From a candidate division CSSED10-310 bacterium (GTDB taxonomy: Bacteria; CSSED10-310; JAFGJC01): a DNA stretch of 7,811 bases. The position numbers and the translations under genes were made by a program. Where the stretch lies: positions 1 through 7,811 of the forward strand of contig JAFGJC010000370.1 in assembly GCA_016929305.1 (NCBI GenBank). The letters are read 5' to 3'. The notes beneath the pieces are model-generated. The model did not search any database. It had not been told where the DNA came from and saw only the letters and a program-made list of their open reading frames with translations. Within the stretch, counting starts at the first letter, position 1. Each line of letters starts with the position of its first letter. Shown here piece by piece: positions 1 to 4,925 of the stretch.

Positions 1-535
1 CCTTCTCCCCGAAATAATCTGTTTCGAAAAGCGTCGTGGTCCCCTCACACGCAGCCGGAGTGAAGATGGGCGCATCCACGAGTGTGAATCCCTGACTGTC
101 GAAAAAATCCCGGCTGGCGCGTATCAAAGCGTGACGCACCTTGAGAATCGCATGCTGTTTGGAAGAACGAAGCCACAGATGCCGGTGATCCATTAAAAAT
201 GCCGGTCCGTGTTCTTTCAGAGCGATGGGGTATTCAGGCGCGATTTGAAGGATTTGAATGTCCCGCACCTGCAATTCAAAACCCAGGGGGGAGCGCTTGT
301 CTTCTTTGACGATCCCGGTCACTATAACAGAGGATTCCTGGGTCAGCTCATCGCTTTTCTGAAATATTAAATCGGACACATCACCTTTGAAAATGACCGC
401 CTGAATGATATTTGAACCGTCACGAATTTGAAGAAAACGTAATTTTCCGCTCGATCGCTTGTTGTAAAGCCATCCCTGAATGGTCACTTCCTGATCTTTA
501 TACTTTGAAATTTCCGAGATTCTGGCGATTTGCAT
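1..535 (-). CDS. asnS: Asparaginyl-tRNA synthetase, N-terminal part (3' end outside window)
   Basis: Class II aminoacyl-tRNA synthetase that charges tRNA-Asn with asparagine in the cytoplasm. The 178 complete codons visible show an N-terminal OB-fold anticodon-binding domain (about residues 14-100, including GWLYNKRSSGKLRFLQIRDG). This is followed by the AsnRS linker DHRHLWLRS (residues 116-124) and class II motif 1 (about residues 128-160, with conserved Pro156), then EGTTTLFETDYFG. This pattern matches my memory of Bacillus-type AsnRS much better than AspRS. The start is ATG at 535-533, with GAGG five bases upstream; an in-frame stop lies a few codons further up with no alternative start between. 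The gene has its own promoter (589-617) and is separated from the kinase gene by a terminator, so it is an independent housekeeping unit. The frame is open to the window edge, so the catalytic motifs 2 and 3 cannot be checked. Confidence 0.95.
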   Translation of the reverse strand, partial: MQIARISEISKYKDQEVTIQGWLYNKRSSGKLRFLQIRDGSNIIQAVIFKGDVSDLIFQKSDELTQESSVIVTGIVKEDKRSPLGFELQVRDIQILQIAPEYPIALKEHGPAFLMDHRHLWLRSSKQHAILKVRHALIRASRDFFDSQGFTLVDAPIFTPAACEGTTTLFETDYFGEK

Positions 536-540
536 TCCGA

Positions 541-544
541 CCTC
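541..544 (-). promoter_or_regulatory. Ribosome binding site of asnS
   Basis: GAGG on the minus strand, five bases before the ATG at 535. It supports this start over any other; no other in-frame ATG, GTG or TTG exists between it and the upstream stop. Confidence 0.7.
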
Positions 545-588
545 AAACGCTTTGTTTAATGTTTACGGGTATCATAAAGGGCAGGTAA

Positions 589-617
589 AATATATTGGTT
601 CCTCGTATGAAAGTCAA
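589..617 (-). promoter_or_regulatory. Sigma-70-type promoter of asnS
   Basis: On the minus strand, TTGACT (617-612) and TATATT (594-589) are separated by exactly 17 bases, each matching five of six consensus positions. Transcription would begin near 582, giving a leader of about 45 bases before asnS. No leader hairpin, T-box-like element or terminator is apparent in so short a leader, so no attenuation is indicated. The -35 region lies inside a 17-base element repeated upstream of the sensor gene that starts at 4346. Confidence 0.75.
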
Positions 618-622
618 CCTTT
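606..622 (-). repeat. 17-base promoter-associated element, copy 1
   Basis: Minus-strand sequence AAAGGTTGACTTTCATA, overlapping the -35 hexamer of the asnS promoter. A copy with 15 of 17 identical bases lies at 4396-4412, also on the minus strand and also over a TTGA-type -35 candidate. It may be a shared regulator site or simply a favoured -35 context; two copies cannot tell these apart. Confidence 0.45.
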
Positions 623-660
623 TAATAATACGGCCGGAACAAACTCCTCCCGAAATAGAT

Positions 661-693
661 AAAGCCCCCGGCTGGAGGAGAACCGGAGGCTTT
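661..693 (-). terminator. Rho-independent terminator after the hybrid kinase gene
   Basis: An 11-base stem (661-671 with 683-693) has one mismatched pair and encloses an 11-base loop; the core is GGCTCC-type and GC-rich. On the minus strand the stem is followed by TTTATCTATTT, a moderately T-rich tail. It sits about 80 bases after the kinase stop at 773 and upstream of the asnS promoter, so it isolates the two units. The plus-strand reading also ends in CTTTTCTT, so the hairpin could work in both directions. Confidence 0.75.
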
Positions 694-772
694 TCTTATA
701 CAGCCCAGTGGCTGAATTAAATCCGTACAGATAACATTCTTATTGTAACAATCCGATTGTCCGGCATTGACC
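694..772. other. Short 3' untranslated stretch between kinase stop and terminator
   Basis: This stretch is non-coding on both strands as far as I can see. The only structure noticed is a small perfect inverted repeat, CAGCC-CAGT-GGCTG (701-714), with no T-rich tail, so it is not a terminator by itself. It could be part of the folded 3' end of the kinase transcript. Confidence 0.4.
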
Positions 773-3100
773 TTATGAAGCCACTGTCTTAATCATGCGG
801 AGTAAATCGGGCAGTGCGTACGGCTTTTGCAGGTAGAACAATCCTCTTTCTTTCGCGGAGGGAATCTGTGACTTGTGATCGACATATCCGCTGCTGAGAA
901 GCACGCGTAATTTTGGATTTTTCTGAAGCAATTGATCTGCCAGTTCAATACCATTGAGATCGGGAAGCACCACATCGCTGAATATCACATCAAAATCGCC
1001 CTTTTCTTTTTCGAACAATTTGAACGCTTCCGCGGCAGATGCTGCCGGGAACACTTTATAATTATTTTGAAGCAATCCCTTTGAAGTGAACTCACGCACT
1101 CGATTTTCATCTTCAATCATAAGAATGCGTTGGCCGTTTCCTTTCAGCTGCGAGTAATCAATAACCTCCTCGAATTCCTCTTCAGCCTGAACGTAGACCG
1201 CAGGAAGATAGATCTCGAACACGGTCCCGTTGCCCAGGCTGCTGTTCACATTGATCCATCCTTTATGTTCTTTCACTATTCCGTAGACAACCGAAAGTCC
1301 AAGACCCGTGCCTTTTCCGGGGCCCTTGGTGCTGAAAAATGGCTCAAAAATATGACCCAGTGTCTCCTTATCCATGCCAATCCCAGCGTCTTCGAATGTC
1401 AGACGCACGAATTTTCCGCGTCTGGCTTCGGGCATAAGAGGACTGTCATTTTTGGTAAATTTAACGTTCTCAGTTTTAATCACGACTTTACCGCCATTGG
1501 GCATGGCGTCCTTGGCGTTGATGGTCAGATTCATGATGATCTGTTCGATGGTTCCTCTGTCGCCCCAAACCGTCCATAAGTCATCGGCAAATTGGGTTTC
1601 AACCACGATATCCTCTCCAATGAGCCTGCGCAGCATTTTCTTGAGTTTTTCTATCGTCTCGCTGAGATTAAGGGCTGTGTACTCCATGGGGTGTTTGCGG
1701 CTGAACAGCAGAAGCTGCCTGGCCAGCTCTGCGGCGCTAATCGCCACACGGTGAATCTCTTTCATTTCCAGATAGATAGGATCTGATTCCGAAACCTGCA
1801 TCATCGCCAGGTCCGTGCTGACTTGAATAGCCGTGAGCATATTATTGAAATCGTGCGCCACGCCGCCTGCCAAAACGCCCACAGCTTCCATTTTTTGAGA
1901 ATGAAGAAGTTGTACCTGTATTTTATCTTTCTCCTGCTCGGCCCGTTTCTGATCGGCGCGGGTGCGCAGCACGTGCAGGCCGAATGCCAAATCATCGGCC
2001 AGTTCCTTTAACAACCGGACCTCTTCGTCATCAAACGAATTGGTATCCATTGAAAATATATTCAGCGTGCCGAATGTGCGGTCCTGCTGGATCAAAGGAA
2101 GACTTACCATGGCCTTGAAACCGTGTTTGATCCAGTTCTCGTTCCAGGCTTGAGAATCCCCGGATTCCACAAGATCATTAATCACACAAGGTGATCCGGA
2201 CTTGATCGCCCGTCCGATCGGCCAGTTTTCGACAACAAACATCTCGGATGAGAAATCAATATCATCGATCGAGATATTGTCATGGGCGGCTGTGGAAACA
2301 GGCATGAAGCTTTCCTTGCCGTTTTGATTGTAAAAGCCGACCCAAACCAGATCGTACCCTCCAAACCGTACAATGGTCTCACAGATATTATCCAGCAGAG
2401 ATTTCTCCTCCTCCGCTCGTACGAGCACTTCATTGCACAAACTGATTGTTTTCAACGCCCGGTTCACAGTGCGCAGCTCATGCTCCACCCGGGTACGCTC
2501 TGCCACTTCCTGAATGAGCTTTATATTGGATTCGGACAGCTCGGTGGTACGTTCGGCGATTAACTTTTCAAGACGGTCATGCGCTCTCTTTAATGCATTT
2601 TCCGCTTCACGCCTCTCATTGACCAGATTCTGAACGTAAATACTGAAAAGCAGAATGATAAAAACAGCCAGAAGCCTCATCCAGAATCCCATAGCGTCAG
2701 GTAAGAAAATACGATCTACCAGGGAGCCTTTATTAAATACGAAAGCATCGCGCACGGATTCAAGAATCCAGTAAATCGCTCCGAATAAAAGACCAACTCC
2801 CATAACACTGAACGTTCGGGGTGTAAATTTATGACTTCTTACCCGATGCGTGACCAGCTTGAGTTTCAAAGATTGTGCATACACACCAAAAAGGATAATG
2901 ATGCAGATCACCAGAATGCGCATCCAAAGACTCATGAAATCGGGTGCGAATATGCGATCCACAATGGATCCCCGATTGAAAGTGACCACATCACGAATGG
3001 CCTCCAGGATCCAATAAACTGCGCTGAAAAACATACTCACACCGATCAGGTTGAGTGAGCTGGGTTTCTTGATGTGAAAACTTTGGTCGATGGGTTCCAT
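773..3100 (-). CDS. Membrane-bound hybrid sensor histidine kinase with two tandem two-helix modules, GAF, HisKA, HATPase and receiver domains
   Basis: Predicted inner-membrane sensor kinase of 775 residues. Four membrane helices (about 17-37, 58-77, 97-117, 138-157) form two copies of one two-helix module (cores 29-63 and 110-144). A cytoplasmic coiled coil (about 160-212) leads to a GAF domain (about 213-380), whose ligand is unknown. The dimerisation/phosphotransfer domain has H416 in GGVAHDFNN. The ATPase domain shows the N box (N524, N528), G1 box (D571, G573, G575), FEPFFSTK and the G2 box GKGTGLGL. The C-terminal receiver has acidic E663/D664, phospho-acceptor D709, S736/S737 and K759. 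All catalytic residues are present, so it should autophosphorylate and relay to its own receiver. No output domain, HPt protein or separate regulator is in the window. The start is ATG at 3100, preceded by a weak GGCGGG. It lies 85 bases after its kinase-less paralogue, probably on the same transcript. Confidence 0.95.
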   Translation of the reverse strand: MEPIDQSFHIKKPSSLNLIGVSMFFSAVYWILEAIRDVVTFNRGSIVDRIFAPDFMSLWMRILVICIIILFGVYAQSLKLKLVTHRVRSHKFTPRTFSVMGVGLLFGAIYWILESVRDAFVFNKGSLVDRIFLPDAMGFWMRLLAVFIILLFSIYVQNLVNERREAENALKRAHDRLEKLIAERTTELSESNIKLIQEVAERTRVEHELRTVNRALKTISLCNEVLVRAEEEKSLLDNICETIVRFGGYDLVWVGFYNQNGKESFMPVSTAAHDNISIDDIDFSSEMFVVENWPIGRAIKSGSPCVINDLVESGDSQAWNENWIKHGFKAMVSLPLIQQDRTFGTLNIFSMDTNSFDDEEVRLLKELADDLAFGLHVLRTRADQKRAEQEKDKIQVQLLHSQKMEAVGVLAGGVAHDFNNMLTAIQVSTDLAMMQVSESDPIYLEMKEIHRVAISAAELARQLLLFSRKHPMEYTALNLSETIEKLKKMLRRLIGEDIVVETQFADDLWTVWGDRGTIEQIIMNLTINAKDAMPNGGKVVIKTENVKFTKNDSPLMPEARRGKFVRLTFEDAGIGMDKETLGHIFEPFFSTKGPGKGTGLGLSVVYGIVKEHKGWINVNSSLGNGTVFEIYLPAVYVQAEEEFEEVIDYSQLKGNGQRILMIEDENRVREFTSKGLLQNNYKVFPAASAAEAFKLFEKEKGDFDVIFSDVVLPDLNGIELADQLLQKNPKLRVLLSSGYVDHKSQIPSAKERGLFYLQKPYALPDLLRMIKTVAS
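2624..2812 (-). repeat. YWxxExxRD two-helix membrane module, second copy in the hybrid kinase
   Basis: Residues 97-159 of the kinase. The 35-residue core (110-144) is gapless against the other three copies and is 25/35 identical to the second copy in the neighbouring sensor and 23/35 to the first copy in the same protein. The predicted topology is a helix ending in YWILE, a loop of about 22 residues (RD, F, KGSL, RIF, PD), then a helix opening with WMR. It runs directly into the coiled coil. Confidence 0.85.
2864..3052 (-). repeat. YWxxExxRD two-helix membrane module, first copy in the hybrid kinase
   Basis: Residues 17-79 of the kinase, core 29-63. It is spaced 81 residues from the second copy. 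A basic linker (KLKLVTHRVRSHK) follows the second helix, so by the positive-inside rule both linkers are cytoplasmic and both loops are periplasmic. Confidence 0.85.
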
Positions 3101-3185
3101 TTATTTGCCCGCCTTTTTTTAAAATCTCACTTTACTTTGTTTATATTTCTAAACAGTTATCTTCCTTTTCCAGTAAAGGCTGCCC
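3101..3185. other. Spacer between the two sensor genes
   Basis: AT-rich spacer of 85 bases. It has no convincing terminator hairpin. On the minus strand there is an ATATAAAC string that could be a -10, but I find no -35 at 16-18 bases, so I do not call a promoter. GGCGGG at 3108-3113 (minus strand) is the only ribosome-binding candidate for the kinase. Read-through from the upstream gene is the simplest expectation. No remnant of kinase coding sequence is seen here. Confidence 0.5.
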
Positions 3186-4346
3186 CTAAACCGGCAGTTC
3201 ACACTCTCGAACACGGAATGCCAAATCTTCCGCCAATCCCTTGAGCTGGGCCAGCTCATCAGATCCGAGTTTGATATCGGAAGCTGACAATATATTCAAC
3301 GTACCGAACGCTTCATCACTCTCCGAGAGCGGCAGACTGATGAGGCCCTGAAATCCTTTCTTTATGGCCGTGTTGCACCAATTCGTCGAATATAACGGAT
3401 TCAATAAGTTCTCAACGACACAGGGAATATTTCGTTCTATCGCCTTGGCAATGGGCCATCGATCGATCTCATATTCTTCGGGGTGATATTTTAAAAAGTC
3501 TACATCTTCAGCATTTTGCGCGAACACCGCGACATTATCCAGCAGGTGTGAATCCTTGCCGGAAATCATACCCACCCATGCCATGCGAAAACCGCCTGTT
3601 TCGACGAGGATTTTACACGTCAAACTCATAATCTGATTCGAATCATCATTTCGAAGCATGATGGAGGCACATTGGGCACGGCTTTTTATCAGTTTGAGTA
3701 AAGTGTCCACCGAGTGCTTTTGTTCTCTTAACTCCTGATTCTCGATACGCAGATAATTGTTATTTTTTGAGATATCCACCATACTGCGCTCGACCGCGGA
3801 TTCAAGACGATCACGAGCCTCTTTTAACAGCCTGTCAATCCGGTATTGCTCCGTGGTGAGATTTTGCACGTAGAGACTGAGCAGCACAATGACAAAGACC
3901 GCCAGAAGTCGCATCCAGGAGCTTGTTGAATCAGGCATAAAAATACGTTCAATTAAACTGCCCTTTCCAAAAACGACCGAATCACGAACCGATTCAAGGA
4001 TCCAGTAGATCGCGCCAAAAATAATCCCGTACAGGATAATGCTGCGCGTTGTGGACTGAAGATCCTGCTGGCTTCTGATCCGTTTTTGGAGGGTGTGGGC
4101 AAAAAGGCCGAATAATACAAGAATGCAGAGCGCAAGAAACCGCATCCAGAATGACATGATCCCCGGCCAGAATAACTGCTCAAGAAAATTGCCTTTCTCA
4201 AATACGAATACATCACGAAACGCTTCCATGACCCAGTAAATAAAACCGAACACCAGACTGACTGCAATAAGATTGACCTGTTTATGTGCTGCGGTTTGAA
4301 AATCCCTCCTAAGTTCTTTTTGATGCAGAACCGCTTTTTCTCCCAT
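3186..4346 (-). CDS. Kinase-less sensor paralogue: two tandem two-helix modules, coiled coil and GAF domain
   Basis: Membrane protein of 386 residues that aligns end to end with the first 380 or so residues of the adjacent hybrid kinase and then stops. The two-helix modules lie at residues 25-87 and 103-165, a charged coiled-coil linker at about 166-220 and a GAF domain at about 221-380. Shared GAF signatures include WPIxxAI, PCV, IKxGF, SLPL and FGTLNI. It ends 16 residues after EYEID-side conserved blocks with LAEDLAFRVRECELPV; there is no HisKA, ATPase, cyclase or DNA-binding domain. Downstream sequence shows no broken kinase, so the short form looks native. The likely role (inference) is a sensing partner that pairs with or titrates the kinase through the modules and coiled coil. 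The ATG at 4346 has a strong GAAGGAG five bases upstream. A candidate promoter lies at 4379-4407. Confidence 0.9.
   Translation of the reverse strand: MGEKAVLHQKELRRDFQTAAHKQVNLIAVSLVFGFIYWVMEAFRDVFVFEKGNFLEQLFWPGIMSFWMRFLALCILVLFGLFAHTLQKRIRSQQDLQSTTRSIILYGIIFGAIYWILESVRDSVVFGKGSLIERIFMPDSTSSWMRLLAVFVIVLLSLYVQNLTTEQYRIDRLLKEARDRLESAVERSMVDISKNNNYLRIENQELREQKHSVDTLLKLIKSRAQCASIMLRNDDSNQIMSLTCKILVETGGFRMAWVGMISGKDSHLLDNVAVFAQNAEDVDFLKYHPEEYEIDRWPIAKAIERNIPCVVENLLNPLYSTNWCNTAIKKGFQGLISLPLSESDEAFGTLNILSASDIKLGSDELAQLKGLAEDLAFRVRECELPV
3852..4040 (-). repeat. YWxxExxRD two-helix membrane module, second copy in the kinase-less sensor
   Basis: Residues 103-165, core 114-148. It is the closest relative of the kinase's second copy (25/35 identical in the core, including YWILESVRD, KGSL, RIF and WMRLL). 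This shows that the two genes derive from an ancestor that already had this arrangement. Confidence 0.85.
4086..4274 (-). repeat. YWxxExxRD two-helix membrane module, first copy in the kinase-less sensor
   Basis: Residues 25-87, core 37-71, spaced 77 residues from the second copy. It is the most divergent of the four (17-18 of 35 identical to the others): PD is replaced by PG and DRIF by EQLF. It keeps every position that is invariant across the set (Y, W, E, R, D, F, G, F, P, W, M, R, L). Confidence 0.82.
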
Positions 4347-4351
4347 TTTGA

Positions 4352-4358
4352 CTCCTTC
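4352..4358 (-). promoter_or_regulatory. Ribosome binding site of the kinase-less sensor
   Basis: GAAGGAG on the minus strand, five bases before the ATG at 4346. It is the strongest Shine-Dalgarno in the window and fixes the start. A second AAGGAG lies 11 bases further upstream (4363-4368) without a matching start codon. Confidence 0.75.
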
Positions 4359-4378
4359 TTTTCTCCTTGTGTGAATTT

Positions 4379-4407
4379 GTTTATTGTAATTCTTTTATGA
4401 GAATCAA
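4379..4407 (-). promoter_or_regulatory. Possible promoter of the sensor gene pair
   Basis: TTGATT (4407-4402) is followed at 16-17 bases by AATAAA or ATAAAC, a weak -10. Support comes mainly from resemblance to the asnS promoter: a 17-base stretch over the -35 is 15/17 identical, and CAATA occurs near the -10 in both. No terminator separates this from the preceding secreted-protein gene, so the sensors may also be read from upstream. Confidence 0.4.
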
Positions 4408-4412
4408 CCTTT
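4396..4412 (-). repeat. 17-base promoter-associated element, copy 2
   Basis: Minus-strand AAAGGTTGATTCTCATA, differing at two positions from the copy at 606-622. It begins about 50 bases upstream of the start at 4346. Confidence 0.45.
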
Positions 4413-4424
4413 ACTTTCAATTAA

Positions 4425-4925
4425 TTACATATCGACAATGGTGTATGTGACAGTGGTTGAGTAGCTTCCCGCGTCAGGCCCGACGCCGTTTAATCTCACT
4501 CTGTGTTGAAGTCTCAAATTCGATATTTTAAAACCGTTATTGGATTCAAAAAAATAGACCGCTGAAGGCTCATCAGGTATTTGGACGTACGTGTCGCCGT
4601 TCAGCACCTTTTTGTTGCTTGGATCTCTGAGCACATCCAACAGAAGATTTGAATCCCAATTTAAAGTGGATTTGCTGACAGTCACGTACCAGTCTTTATC
4701 ATAGACCCATTTACCACCGCCATCGGCTTCGATCTCGATGTCACCCATTATATTTTCATACGACTGAGTCGGTGGATTTCCAGGTATTGCAGGTACGATG
4801 GTTGTGAAATATACAGGGACACTTTCTGTGATGGTCACCATCTGAGAGATTGCCTCTGAGACCATGAGACAGCCAACCAGACATAAGAATGGAATCATCC
4901 TTTTTTTGACTCGAGTCAGAGTCAT
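4425..4925 (-). CDS. Small secreted beta-sandwich protein, pilin-subunit-like
   Basis: Protein of 166 residues, not assigned to a named family. A basic start (RVKKR) and hydrophobic stretch (about 10-22) form an export signal. Cleavage could be by signal peptidase I after A25 or S27, or, because L16-V17-G18-C19 fits a lipobox, by lipoprotein processing at C19. The mature part has no cysteine and reads as alternating beta strands, ending in GSYSTTVTYTI. That ending is typical of secreted fimbrial or spore-coat-U/DUF4402-like beta-sandwich subunits (resemblance from memory, not a domain hit). The N-terminal VTITESVPVYFTTIV is strand-like and could act as a donor strand (speculative). The ATG overlaps the stop of the barrel gene (ATGA, 4922-4925), with AAGAGAG six bases upstream, so translation is coupled and the two products probably work together. 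Confidence 0.8.
   Translation of the reverse strand: MTLTRVKKRMIPFLCLVGCLMVSEAISQMVTITESVPVYFTTIVPAIPGNPPTQSYENIMGDIEIEADGGGKWVYDKDWYVTVSKSTLNWDSNLLLDVLRDPSNKKVLNGDTYVQIPDEPSAVYFFESNNGFKISNLRLQHRVRLNGVGPDAGSYSTTVTYTIVDM

Noticed and set aside
701..714. Small perfect inverted repeat CAGCC-CAGT-GGCTG
   Set aside because: The stem is only five pairs with no T-rich tail. The stronger hairpin at 661-693 explains termination.
1130..1754. Plus-strand open frames of 149 and 126 codons inside the kinase gene
   Set aside because: They are antisense to the conserved HisKA/ATPase coding sequence, show no recognisable domain and have no ribosome binding site of note. They are shadows of the kinase reading frame.
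2282..3058. Plus-strand open frames opposite the kinase N-terminal half
   Set aside because: They are antisense to the GAF and membrane-module regions, with no family resemblance and no plausible promoter.
3101..3185. Possible promoter directly upstream of the hybrid kinase
   Set aside because: A TATAAA-like string exists but no -35 lies at an acceptable distance, so I could not support a promoter.
4390..4405. Inverted repeat ATTCT-CATAAA-AGAAT upstream of the kinase-less sensor, considered as a terminator or operator
   Set aside because: It has only five A/T-rich pairs and no tail, too weak for a terminator. As an operator it has no second copy in the window and is likely chance.
3953..4420. 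Minus-strand open frame of 155 codons overlapping the start of the kinase-less sensor
   Set aside because: It is out of frame with the conserved membrane modules, and its sequence over the overlap is simply the shifted reading of that gene. The true start at 4346 has a strong ribosome binding site.
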